64,000 nucleotides of DNA, from contig NC_065577.1 in assembly GCF_937616625.2 (NCBI RefSeq), positions 24,999,501-25,063,500 of the forward strand, read 5' to 3'. Below, one piece after another: positions 1 through 13,000 of this stretch; the stretch's first letter is position 1, and every line of letters begins with the position of its first letter. The notes beneath the pieces are model-generated. The model was not told the origin of the DNA. It made no database searches and saw only the letters and a list, made by a program, of their open reading frames with translations. The DNA is from Mercurialis annua (Eukaryota; Streptophyta; Magnoliopsida; Malpighiales; Euphorbiaceae). Position numbers and translations under genes: made by a program.

Positions 1-3000
1 ATCCAAACGTTTGGTTATTAGCGATTTAAGCTGAACGTTTATAAACATTACGAAACAAAACCAAAAGTTTAAAACGTTACGAAACAAATCCAAACGTTTC
101 ACCTCTTTAGCAATTTAAGCCAAACGTTTAAAATGTTAAGCAACAAATCCATAAGTTTAAAATGTTACGAAACAAATTTACAAAACAAATCCAAACCTGT
201 CACCTTTTTAGCGATTTAAGCAAAACGTATACAAACGTTACAAAACAAAGTCAAACGTTTACAAACGTTATGAAACAAATCCAAATGTTTCACCTTTTTA
301 GCAATGAAAGCCAAACGTTTACAAAGGTTATGAAACAAAACTAAACATTTCCTCATTTTAGCGATTTAAGGTGAAACGTTTACAAACATTACGAAACAAT
401 GCCAAACGTTTACAAACGTTGCGAAGCAAATTCAAGCGTTTCACCTTTTTAGCAATTTAAGCCAAAGGATTACAAACGTTACAAAACAAATCCAAGCGTT
501 TCACAGTTTAAGTAATTTAACCCAAACGTTTACAAACGTTACCAAACAAAACCAAACATTTCAACTTTTTAGCGATTTAAGCCAAAAGTTTACAAACATT
601 ATGAAATAAATCCAAACATTTCACCTTTTTAGCGATTTAAACCGAAAATTTACAAACCATACGAAACAAATCGAAACGTTGCACCTTTTTAAAACGTTTG
701 GCTTAAATCGCTAAAAAGGCAAAACGTTTGGATTTGTTTCGTAAATTTGCTTCGTAACATTTTAAACGTTAGGATTGGTCTCGTAACGTTTTTAATGTTT
801 GGCTTAAATTGCTTAACGTTTTAAATGTTTGGCTTAAATCGCTTAAAGTTTATAAACATTCGGCTTAAATCGCTAAAAATGCGAAACGTTTAGATTTGTT
901 TCGTAAATTTGTTTCGTAACATTTTGAACGTTTGGATTTGTTTCTTGACGTTTTAAACGTTTGGCTTAAATCTCTAAAAAGGTGAAATGCTTGGATTTGT
1001 TTTGTAATGTTAATAAACGTTCGGCTTAAACATTTGGCTTAAATTGCTAAAAATGTGAAACGTTCAGATTTGTTTCGTAACGTTTTAAACGTTTGGTTTT
1101 GTTTCGTAACGTTTATAAACGTTTGGCTTAAATCGCTAAAAATGTAAAACGTTTGGATTTGTTTCGTAACGTTTTAAACGTTTGGTTCTGTTTCATAATG
1201 TTTATAAACGTTTGACTTAAATCGCTAAAAAGGTGAAACGTTTGTATTTGTTCCGTAATGTTTGTAAACGTTTGGCTTATATCGCTAAAAAGGTGAAACG
1301 TTTGGTTTTGTTTCATAACCTTTATAAACGCTTGGCTTAAATCGCTAAAAATGTGAAACATTTGTTTTTGTTCCGTAACGTTTGCAAAACGTTTGGCTTA
1401 AATCGCTAAAAATATGAAACGTTTGGATTTGTTTTGTATCGTTTTAAATACTTGGTGTTGTTTTGTAACGTTTGTAAACGTTTGGATTTGTTTCTTAAGG
1501 TTTGTAAACGTTTGGTTTAAATCGCTAAAAAGGCGAAACGTTTGGTTTTATTTCGTAAAGTTTGTAAACGATTGGCTAAAATTGCTTAACGGTGAAACGT
1601 TTGATTTTAATTTGTAACATTTGTAAACGTTTGGCTTAAATTACAAAAAATATGAAACATGTGGATTTATTTCGTAACGTTTGTAAACGTTTGGCTTAAA
1701 TCGCTAAAAAGATGAAACGTTTGGTTTTGTTTGGTAACGTTTGTAAACCTATGGCTTAAATCGCTAAAAAGTTTTGATTTGTTTCTTAACCTTTGTAAAT
1801 GTTTGGCTTAAATCGCTAAAAAGGTGTAACGCTTGGATTTGTTTCGTAACATTTGTAAACATTTGGTTTAAATCGCTAAAAAGGTGAAATGTTTGGATTT
1901 GTTTCGTAACGTTTGTAAACGTTTGACTTCAATCGCTAAAAAGGTGAAACGTTTGGATTTGTTTTGTAACGTTTGTAAACGTTTGACTTAATTGCTAAAA
2001 AGGTGAAATGCTTAGATTTGTTTCGTAACGTTTGTTTTGTTTCGTAACGTTACAAACGTTCGGCTTAAACATTTGGCTTAAATTGCTAAAAATGTGAAAC
2101 ATTTAGATTTATTTCGTAACATTTTAAACGTTTGGTTTTGTTTTGTAACGTTTATAAACGTTTGGCTTAAATCGCTAAAAATGTAAAACGTTTGGATTTG
2201 TTTCGTAACGTTTTAAACGTTTTGTTTTGTTTCATAATGTTTATAAACGTTTGACTTAAATCGCTAAAAAGCTGAAATGTTTGTATTTGTTCCGTAATGT
2301 TTGTAAACGTTTGGCTTAAATCGCTTAAAAGGTGAAACGTTTGGTTTTGTTGCATAACCTTTGTAAACGCTTGGCTTAAATAGCTAAAAATGTGAAACAT
2401 TTGTTTTTGTTCCGTAACGTTTGCAAAACGTTTGGTTTAAATCGCTAAAAATATGAAACGTTTGGATTTGTTTCGTATCGTTTTAAATATTTGGTGTTGT
2501 TTTGTAACGTTTGTAAACGTTTGGATTTGTTTCTTAAGGTTTGTAAACGTTTGGTTTAAATCGCTAAAAAGGTGAAACATGTGGTTTTATTTCGTAATGT
2601 TTGTAAAGGATTGGCTAAAATTGCTTAACGGTGAAACGTTTTATTTTAATTTGTAACATTTGTAAACGTTTGGATTAAATTACTAAAAATATGAAACATT
2701 TGGATTTGTTTCTTAACGTTTGTAAACGTTTGTCTTAAATCGCTAAAAAGATGAAACATTTGGTTTTGTTTGGTAACGTTTGTAAACCTATGGCTTAAAT
2801 CGCTAAAAATGTGATACGTTTTGATTTGTTTCTTAACCTTCGTAAATGTTTGGCTTAAATCGCTAAAAAGGTGTAACGCTTGGATTTGTTTCGTAACGTT
2901 TGTAAACATTTGGCTTAAATCGCTAAAAAGGTGAAATGTTTGGATTTATTTCGTAAAGTTTGTAAACGTTTGACTTCAATCACTAAAAAGGTGAAACGTT

Positions 3001-4016
3001 TGGATTTGTTTCGTAACGTTTGTAAACATTTGGCTTAATTGCTAAAAAGGTGAAATGCTTGGATTTGTTTCATAACGTTTGTAAACATTTAGATTATATC
3101 GCTCAAAATGGGGAAATGTTTGGATTTGTTTCTTAATATTTGTAGACGGTTTGCTTAAATCGCTAAAATGGTGAAACGTTTGGATTTGTTTCGTAACGTT
3201 TGTAAACGTTTGGCTTAAATAGCTAAAAAGCTGACACGTTTAGATTTGTTTCATAACCTTTGTAAACGTTTGGATTTGTTTCATAACGTTTGTAAACCTA
3301 TGGCTTAAATCGCTAAAATGGGGAAACGTTTGGATTTGTTCTGTAACGTTTGTAAACGTTTGGCTTAAATTACTAAAAATATGAAACTTTTAGATTTGTT
3401 CGTAACGTTTTGAATGTTTGGTTTAAATCGCTAAAAAGGTGAAACGTTTTGATTTTTTTCGTAACATTTGTAAACGTTTGGCTTAAATCGCTGAAAAGGG
3501 GAAACGTTTGGATTTGTTTCGTAACATTTGTAAACGTTTGGCTTAAATGGCTAAAAAGGTGAAACGTTTGGATTTGTTTCGCAACGTTTGTAAACGTTTG
3601 GCTTAAATGGCTAAAAAGGTGAAACGTTTGGATTTGTTTCGTAATGTTTGTAAAAGCTTGGCTTAAATGACTAAAAAGGTGAAACGTTTTGTTTTTTTTC
3701 ATAACATTTGTAAACGTTTAGCTTAAATTGCTAAAAAGGCGAAACGTTTTGATTTGTTTCGTAACGTTTGTAAACGTTTGGCTTAAATCGCTAAAAAGGT
3801 GACACGTTTAGATTTGTTTCATAACCATTGTAAACGTTTGGATTTGTTTAATATCGTTTGTAAACCTATGGCTTAAATCGCTAAAATGGGGAAACGTTCG
3901 GATTTGTTTTGTAATGTTTTTAAAGATTTGGTTTAAATCGCTAAAAAGATGAAACATTTGGATTTGTTTTGTAACGTTTATAAACGTTTGTCTTAAACCG
4001 CTAAAAAGGGGAAACG
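1..4016. repeat. 60-bp satellite, block 1
   Basis: Tandem array of a 60-bp monomer. In plus orientation the monomer begins CAAACGTTTACAAACGTTAC, continues through GAAACAAATC and CAAACGTTTCACC, and ends TTTTTAGCGATTTAAGC. AAACGTTT occurs at monomer positions 2-9 and 32-39, that is 30 bp apart. Monomers diverge by point changes and small indels. Bases 1-691 read in plus orientation; from 700 to the end of the block the array reads in minus orientation (GCTTAAATCGCTAAAAAGG...). The switch lies on AAACGTTT at 692-699. Because 60 is divisible by 3, open frames of up to about 110 codons arise by chance with a 20-residue period; I do not regard them as genes. The block ends at the target duplication AAACG (4012-4016) of the next element. 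Confidence 0.95.
1021..3020. repeat. Higher-order duplication inside satellite block 1, period about 1.04 kb
   Basis: The variant series at about 1021-1980 recurs at about 2055-3010 in the same order. It includes diagnostic private variants such as the GTTTTAAACGTTTGG-type short monomers, the 'CTTGGTGTTG / ATTTGGTGTTG' monomer, and the series that gives near-identical minus-strand open frames at 1128-1361 and 2167-2400, offset by 1039 bp. The offset is about 17.3 monomers, so the duplication was not a simple whole-number monomer expansion. Boundaries are approximate because they were judged by eye. Confidence 0.7.
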
Positions 4017-7000
4017 TGTTAGTAGTATGTGCCCTAGGGCCATTTAATCGGGTATATTTGTAGAACTAATCCCAATGGTAAAGATATATTTTATTTATTT
4101 GAACTAAGTGTCTTATCAACTAAGTGTTCATTTATTACGTATTGTCCATATCACATTGTGATAGAATCAATTCTTAAGGTGTTAAGAATATGAGTGACAG
4201 AGTCTATTATACAAGTGATCTAAATAATCGTTCATGATCGATAGGATCCTACAAATAAGGGCATCGCATTATCCCGGAAAGATTGTCACCTCTATTTATT
4301 CTCTTGATTAGTAAAGAGTTACTAACAGGAAGTAGTGAGTCTCATACTACTTGATGGGGATCAAAATAAACATGTGGATATTCAAGGTGTTGAGTGAGTC
4401 GAACAAGTGACGCTAGATGACTTATACATGGTAATTCATTAAAGTCAATTTAATGTCTTCTAGTTCATAATTGTACATATGTCCTTTGACTTGCGGTGAC
4501 ACTATCTTGTATATAGGTGATTCGAGATTGATACTCCTTAACCCTAGATCTTTCATGAGCTAGGGCCGCGGGATGTGTTGGCTTTAGTTAGTTGTATATG
4601 GAGATAGGGGTTTAACCTAAAAAGGATTCATCACTCTGGATGAACGGAGACAAGATTCTATCCTATCTCGAATTGTTCTTGATGGATGATAAAACCTGCG
4701 CAAGTGTATATGACATACTTAGAAAGTTGTTTCTAATGGAAGTCATATTTATCAAGAATTAGAACTAAGAGATAAGGTCATATGATCAAGACAAACAGTG
4801 TTTGACTTAACGTGACACCAGTCGAGATTGGAGTCTTAGATGTAGGGAATTTTGAGTGTATGGTAATTATGAATATTGGTTCATAAAGAATGCATCGAAA
4901 CATTCATCTCTATTTGGGGGTCGTAATATGTTGCTAGACGTCACTCTCGATCTACGAGAATAAATAATTAAATGGGATTTAATTATTTAATATGAAAAGC
5001 GTTTCTTATAACTCTCGTGGCCATATAGATGTGAACCTAGTTAGTCACACACGATAGAGTGTGCAACCGATTGAGTTTGCGAAAGATCGATTTCATATAT
5101 ATACTAGCATATCCCAGAAATTAATCTAAGATGAAAAACATGTACAAATTAGGGACTAGTTTGTAAGAGTTATAAATTAGTAGGAACCTAATTGTACTAT
5201 GTGCATATTAATTAGCGACTAATTTATAAGAGTTATAAATTAGTAGGAACCTAATTATATTTTAACCAAATTTTATGATTAGAAGGCTTAAGTAATTAAT
5301 TAGTGTAATTAATGATACTTAAAGCACTAATCATAAATTAGTGGAATGATGATGCAATATAGTGATGTCATGTAATGAAGATGATATCATGGAGATGATG
5401 TCACAAGTGACACATATGTAGCTAGGTGTCACATGGTGGCAATACTTTAACTACATATGCAACACTTGTCTTGCCATATGTCTTAAGGAGACTAAACCTC
5501 CAAGCTTATATATAGTTCATGGATGTTAATGCAAAAGAGACACCATAAGCAACATCTCACTACAACACCAAGTTGTAGAGAGAGAAAGATACTGGAAGGA
5601 GTTCAAGTAGTCATCAATCACGGGAAAAACATGGCGACGTCTTTCATACATTCGAGCACGAACGTAATCGCGGCGAGAGTTTGAGCTTAGGGCTGCTCAG
5701 CAAGAGGAAATCTTGCGTATTACTTCAAGGCGAGGATTCAATCGGACGCATACTCGTGTGGACAGGTTTGAGATCGCCGTACTTTCGAGACTACAAGAAT
5801 CATTGGAGAATCGACATCGGTATTCTTCTTACGATTCCTAGATGCATGCTTTAATTACTATGTATTTCTCAAGAATTAGACTTGAGAGATGAGGTCATAT
5901 GATCAAGACAAACAGTGTTTGACTTAACCATGACACTAGTCGTGATTAGAATCTTAGATCAAGGGAATTTTGAGTGTACGGTAATTATGAACATTGGTTC
6001 ATAAAGAATGCATCGAAACATTCATCTCTATTTGGCGGTCGTGATATGTTGCTAGACGTCACTCTCGATATACGAGAATTAATAATTAAATGGGATTTAA
6101 TTATTTAATATAAGAAAGGCATTTCCTATGACTCTCGTTGCCATATATATGTGAACCTAGTTATTCACACACAATAGAGTGTGCAACCGATTGAGTTTAC
6201 GAAAGATCGATTTTATATAGCTACTAGCATATCTCAAAAATTAATCTAAGATGAAAAACAAGTATAAATTAGGGACTAATTTGCAATAGTTATAAATTAG
6301 TAGGAACCTAATTGTACTTTGTCCAAATTAATTAGGGACTAATTTATAAGAGTTATAAATTAATATGAACCTAATTATATTTTAACCAAGTTTTATGATT
6401 AGAATGCTAAAGTAATTAATTAGTGTAATTAATGATACTTAAAGCATTAATCAAAAGTTAGTGGAATGATGATGTCATGGTGATGATGAGATAAGGTCAT
6501 GTCATATATATGATGTCATATAATGACAACACCTATATGATGTCACCACATGAAAGGTGTCATGTGGTGGCAACACCTTTGCTTTGTGTGTGACACCTAG
6601 CATGCAAGGTGTTGCATTCTTAAGACATCCTCTAGCCTATGAATAGAGCTTGTCCTTGCTCATTTCATAACACCACACATCTCACTACAAAGTTGTAGAG
6701 AGAGAAAGCACTTGAAGGAGTTCAAGTAGTCATCAATTACGGGAAAACTTTGCGACATTTTTCATACATCCGAGCAAGAACGTAATCGCGGCGAGAGTTT
6801 GATCTTAAGGCTGCTCGGCAAGAGGAACTCTTGCGGATTACTTCAAGGCGAGGATTCAATCGCACGCATACTCGTGTGGACGAGCTTGAGGTCGCCGTAC
6901 TTTCGGGACTACAATAATCGTTGGAGAATAGACATAGGTATTCTTCTTACGATTCCTAGATGCGTGCTTTAATTACTCAATGATACGACGATCCATTTGT

Positions 7001-7095
7001 TGTTGATATGATCAACTTTAGGATCCGTATTGTTGGAATTTCGATTTTTAAATTGAAATATACGATCCAGACCCGCGCGTCCCGCTGCGCCAACA
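4017..7095 (+). mobile_element. Solo LTR of a Copia-type retrotransposon (3079 bp)
   Basis: Starts TGTTAGTAGTATG and ends GCTGCGCCAACA, flanked on both sides by the 5-bp direct repeat AAACG (4012-4016 and 7096-7100). This is the expected integrase signature in satellite DNA. There is no internal domain between the ends, so it is a solo LTR. Superfamily is inferred from its homologue at 46248-50701: the first about 80 bp match that LTR's end read in reverse complement, and there the LTR abuts a polypurine tract and Copia pol. The LTR is unusually long because of an internal duplication. A TATA-like box (CTTATATATAG) lies near 5506. No coding capacity was seen. Confidence 0.9.
4745..6985 (+). 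repeat. 1.1-kb tandem duplication inside the Copia solo LTR
   Basis: About 4745-5865 and about 5866-6985 are two diverged copies. Both begin TAT-TT-TCAAGAATTAGA and run through the CATTCATCTCTATTTGG and GTGCAACCGATTGAGTTT segments, ending at TACGATTCCTAGATGC. The presumed promoter region and the start of the transcribed leader lie inside the duplicated unit, so the LTR has two leader-like segments. The second copy has TATGAATAG where the first has the TATATATAG box. Divergence between copies shows that the duplication is not recent. Confidence 0.8.
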
Positions 7096-10000
7096 AAACG
7101 TTTGGATTTATTTCGTAACGTTTGTAAACGTTTGGCTTAAATTGCTAAAAAGATGAATCGTTTGGATTTGTTTCTTAACGTTTGTAAACGTTTGGCTTAA
7201 ATTGCTAAAAAGGTGAAGCGCTTGGATTTGTTTCTTAACATTTGTAAACGTTTGGCTTAAATTGCTAAAAAGGTGAAATACTTTGATTTGTTTCGTAGCG
7301 TTTGTAAACGTTTGGCTTTGTTTCTTAACGTTTGTAAACGTTTGGCTTAAATCGCTAAAAAGGTGAAACGTTTGGATTTGTTTCATAACATTTTAAACGT
7401 TTGGCTTAAATCGCTAAAATGGGGAAATGTTTGGATTTGTTTCGGAACTTTTGTAAATGTTTGGTTTTGTTTCGTAACATTTGTAAATGTTTGGCTTAAA
7501 TCGCTAAAAGGGTGAAACATTTGGTTTTGTTTGTAACGTTTGTAAACGTTTGGTTTAAATTTCTAAAAAGGTGAAACATTTGGATTTGTTTTGTAACGTT
7601 TGTAAACGTTTGGCTTAAATTGCTAAAAAGGTGAAATATTTGGATTCGTTTTGTAATGTTTGTTAACGTTTGGCTTAAATCACTAAAATGGAGAAACGTT
7701 CGGTTTTGTTTCGTAAAGTTTGCCAACGTTTGGATAAAATCGCTAAAAAGTTGAAATGCTTGAATTTGTTTCGTAGCGTTCGTAAACGTTTGGCTTAAAT
7801 CGCTTGGATTTCTTTTGTAACGTTTTTAAATGTTTGGTTTTGTTTCGTAACATTTGTAAACGTTTGGCTTAAGTCGCTAAAATGGGGAAACATTTGGCTT
7901 TAATTGCTAATAATCCAAACGTTTGAATGAAATGGCTAAAAAGTCCAAACTTTTACAAAACGTTATGAAACAAATCCAAACGTTTCACCTTTCTAGCGAT
8001 TGAAGCCAAACGTTTACAAACATTACGAAACAAATCCAAACGTTTCACCTTTTTAGCAAATTAAACCAAACGTTTACAAACCTTAGGAAACTATTCCAAA
8101 CGTTTACAAACGATACGAAACAAAACCAAACATTTAAAATGTTACGAAACAAATCCAAACTTTTCATATTTTTAGCGATTTAAGCCAAACGTTTACAAAC
8201 GTTGCGAAACAAAAACAATTGTTTCACAATTTTAGCGATATAAGCCAAATGTTTACAAACGTTACAAAGCAAAACCGAATGCTTAACCTTTTTAGCGATT
8301 TAAGCCAAACGTTTACAAACGTTACGAAACAAAACCGAACGTTTCACCTTTTTATCGATTTAAGCGAAACATATAAAACATTACGAAACAAAACCAAACA
8401 TTTAAAACGTAACGAAACAAAACCAAACGTTTCAGCTTTTAAGCGATTTGAGCCAAATGTTTACAAACGTTACGAAACAAATCCAAATGTTTCACCTTTT
8501 TAGCGATTTAAGCCAATTTTTAGAAACGTTACGAAACAAATCCAAACGTTTCACCTTTTTAGCGATTTAAGCCAAACATTTACAAACGTTAGAAAATAAA
8601 ACTAAACGTTTCACCTTTTTAGCAATGTAAGCCAACCGTTTACAAACGTTACAGAACAAAACCAAAGTATTCACATTTTTAGCGATTTAAGCCAAACGTT
8701 TACAAACGTTTCGAAATAAACTCTATGAAACAAATCCAAACGTTTGTAAATGTTTGACTTAAATTGCTAATCGTTTGGATTTGTTTCGTATTCGTAACAT
8801 TTTAAACGTTTGGTTTTTTTTCGTAACGTTTGTAAACGTTTAGCTTAAATCGCTATAAAGGTGAAACGTTTAGTTTTGTTCCGTAACATTTGTAAACGTT
8901 TAGCTTAATTTGCTAAAAAGGTGAAACAATTGGATTTGTTTTGTAACATTTGTAAACGTTTGGCTTAAATTGCTAAAAATATAAAACGTTTGGATTTGTT
9001 TCGTAATGTTTTAAACGTTTGGTTTAAATCGCTAAAAAGGTGCAACGTTTGGATTTGCTTCGTAACGTTTGGAAACGTTTGGCTTAATTCGCTAAAAAGG
9101 TGAAATATTTGGATTTGTTTGGTAACCTTTGTCAACGTTTGGCTTATATTGCTAAAAAGGTGAAACACTTTGATTTGTTTCGTAATATTAATAAACATTT
9201 GGCTTAAATCGCTAAAAATGGGGAAATGTTTGGATTTATTTCATAACATTTTAGACGTTTGGCTTAAATCGCTAAAAAGGTGAAACGTTTGGTTTTGTTT
9301 TCGTAACATTTGTAAACGTTTGGCTTAAATCGCTAAAAGGGCGAAATGTTGGATTTGTTTCGTGACGCTTGTAAGCGTTTGGTTTTGTTTCATAATTTTT
9401 GTAAACGTTTGGCTTAAATCGCTAAAAATGTGAAACTTTTGAATTTGTTTTGTAACGTTTCTTAACGTTTGGCTTGAATCGCTAAAAAGGTGAAACGTTT
9501 GGTTTTGTAAACATTGGGCTTAAATCGCTAAAAAGTTGAAACGTTAAGATTTGTTTCGTAACATTTGTAAATGTTTGGCTTAAAACATGAAAATGGGGAA
9601 ACGTTTGCTTTTGCTTTATTAAGCTTTAAAAGTTTTGTTTTGTTTAATAGCTTTGTTTTGTTTCGTAACGCTTGCAAACGTTTTGGTTTTGTTTCGTAGC
9701 GTTTAACGTTTGGATTTTTAGAATGTTATGCCAAAGGTTTACAAACCTTAGGAAACAAAACCAAACGTTGGACCTTTTTAGCGATTTAAACCAAATGTTT
9801 AAACGTTACAAAACAAATCCAAACGTTTCACTTTTTTTGCAATTTAAGCCAAACGTTTACAAACTTTAGGAAACAAAACTGAACATTTCACGTTTTTAGC
9901 GATTTAAGCCAAATGTTTACAAATGTTACGAAACCAATCCAAACGTTTAAGCATTTTAGCGATTGATTCCAAACGTTTACAAACATTACGAAACAAATCC

Positions 10001-13000
10001 AATCGTTTCTCCTTTTTAACAATTTAAGCCAAACGTTTACAAACGTTACGAAACAAATCCAGGTGTTTCACCTTTATAGTGATTTAAGCCAAACGTTTAC
10101 AAACGTTACGAAACAAATCCAGGCGTTTTACCTTTTTAGCAATTTAAGCCAAACGTTTACAAAAGTTTCGAAACAAAACCAAGTGTTTCACCTTTTTAGC
10201 GATTTAAGCCAAACGTTTACAACGTTACGAAAATAAACCGAACGTTTCACCTTCTTAGCGATTTAAGCTAAACGTTTACAAACGTTGCGAAACAAAACAT
10301 TTACAAACGTTATAAAATAAATCCAAACGTTTCCCCATTTTTTTCGATTTAAGCAAAACGTTTAAAATGTTACGAAACAAAAGCGTTTAATTGAATCGTA
10401 TATGGAATTAGATTTTAAAAAGGTGAAACGTTTGGATTTGTTTTGTTACTTTTGAAAACGTTTGGCTTAAACTGCTAAAAAGGTGAAACGTTTGGTTTTG
10501 TTTCGTAGCGTTTGTAAATGTTTGTCTTAAATTGCTAAAAAGGTGACACATTTGGATTTTTTTCATAACTTTTGTAAACGTTCGGCTTAAATCGCTAAAA
10601 AGGTGAAACGTTTAGATTTGTTTCGTAAAGTTTGTACGTAAATAGCTAAAAATGTGAAACGTTTGGATTTGTTTCGTAACATCTTAAATTTATGGTTTTA
10701 TTTCTTAACGTTTGGAAACGTTTTGCCTTAATCACTAAAAATATGAAACGTTTGGTTTTGTTCCGTAACGTTTGTAAACATTTAGCTTAAATTGCTAAAA
10801 ACGTTTGGTTTTGATTCGTAACATTTGTAAACGTTTGGCTTAAATTACGAAACAAATCCAAACATTTAAGCCAAACGTTACGAAACAAATCCAAGCGTTT
10901 CACTTTTTTAACAATTTAAGCCAAACGTTTACAAACAAATCCAAACGTTTCCCCATTTTAGTGATTTAAGCCAAACGTTTAAAACGTTAGGAAACAAATC
11001 CAAACGTTTCCCCATTTTAGCAATTTAAGCCAAACTTTACGAAACAAATCCAAACGTTTCGCCTTTTTAGCGATTGAAGCCAAACGTTTACAAACGTTAC
11101 GAAACAAATCCAAGTGTTTCACCTTTTTAGCAATTTAAGCCAATCGTTTACAAACGTGTGGTTATGGGTTTGTTTCGCGACGTTTGGCCTTTTGGGGAAA
11201 CATTTTATTAGTTTCGTAACATTTGTGAACGATTGGCTTCAATCGCTAAATAGGTGAAACATTTGAATTTTCTTCGTAACATTTGTAAATGTTTGGCTTA
11301 AATTGCTAAAAAGGTGAAACGTTTGGATTTATTTCATAAAGTTTTAAACTTTTGGCGTAAATCGCTAAAAAGATAAAACGTTAGCGATTAATGCAAAACG
11401 TTTACAAACGTTACGAAACAAATCCAAACGTTTCGCAAATAAAGCTAAAGGTTTACAAACGCTACGAAACAAATCCAACGTTTTGTATTTTTAGCGATTT
11501 AAGCTAAATATTCACAAACGTTACGAAACAAAACCAAAAGTTTCACATTTTTAGCAATTTAAGTCAAATGTTTACAAACGTTACGAAACAAATCCAAACG
11601 TTTCACCTTTTTAGCGATTTAAGCCAAACGTTTACAAACGTTACGAAACAAAGCCAAACGTTTCTCCTTTTTAGCCATTTAAGCCAAACGTTTATATATG
11701 TTACGAAACAAATCCAAATGTTACAAAACAAATCCACACGTTTCATCTTTTTAGCGGTTTAAGCCAAACGTTTACAAAGTTACGAAACAAAACCAAACGT
11801 TTCACCTTTTTAGCGATTTAAACCAAACGTTTAAAACGTTACGAAACAAAACCAAACGTTTCACATTTTTAGCAATATAAGCCAGACGTTCAAAATGTTG
11901 CGAAATAAAACCAAGCATTTCACCTTTTTAGCAATTTAAGCCAAACATTTACAAACGTTAAATCCAAACGTTTCACCTTCCTAGCAATTTAAGCCAAACG
12001 TTTGGATTTGTTTCGTAACATTTTAAACGTTTGGATTTGTTTTGTAACATTTGTAAACGTTACGTATAAATCGCTAAAAATTTGAAACGTTGGGATTTCT
12101 TTCATAACATTTGTAATTGTTTGGCATAAATTGCTAAAAAGGTGAAACATTTGGATTTGTTTCGTAACGTCTGTAAACGTTTGGCTTCAATTGCTAAAAA
12201 GGTGAAACGTTTGGATTTTTTTCGTAACATTTATAAACGTTTGGCTTAAATCGCAAAAAAGGTGAAACGTTTGAATTTGTTTCATAACGTTTGTAAATGT
12301 TCAGCTTCAATCGCTAAAAAGGGGACACGTTTAGATTTGTTTCGAAACGATTAATGTTTGGCTTCAATTGCTAAAAAGGTGAAACGTTTGGAATTGTTTA
12401 GTTACGTTTATAAACGTTTGACTTCAATCGCTAAAAATTCGTAACGTTTATAAACGTTTGGCTTAAATTGCTAAAAAGGTGAAACGTTTGGATTCGGTTC
12501 GTAACGTTGTAAATGTTTGGCTTCAATCGCTAAAAAGGGGAAACGTTTGGATTTGTTTCGTAACGTTTGTAAACGTTTGGCTTAAATCACTAAAAAGGTG
12601 AAACGCTTGGATTTGTTTCGTAACGTTTGTAAAAACTTTTACTTTCTACGAACGTTTACTAACGTTACGAAACAAAACCAAACGTTTGGCTTAAAAAGAA
12701 AAACGTTTGTAAACGCTTGGCTTTGTAAACGTTTGGCTAAAATAGTTAAAAAAGGTGAATCGTTTGGATTTGTTTCATAACGTTTGTAAAAGTTGGGCTG
12801 AAATCGCTAAAATGGGGAATCGTTCCGTTTTTTTTGTAACATTTGTAACTGTTTGGCTTATATCGCTAAAAAGTTGAAACGTTTGGTTTTGTTTCATAAC
12901 GTTTTAATTTTTCATAACCTTTGTAAACGTTTTACTTAAATTGCTAAAAAGGTGAAACGTTTGGATTTGTTTCGTAACGTTTGTAATCGTTTGGCTGAAA

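Noticed and set aside
3373..3702. 109-codon minus-strand open frame and many similar ones in 1-40204
   Set aside because: They translate the 60-bp satellite with a 20-residue period, lack conserved start context, and vary from monomer to monomer; chance frames.
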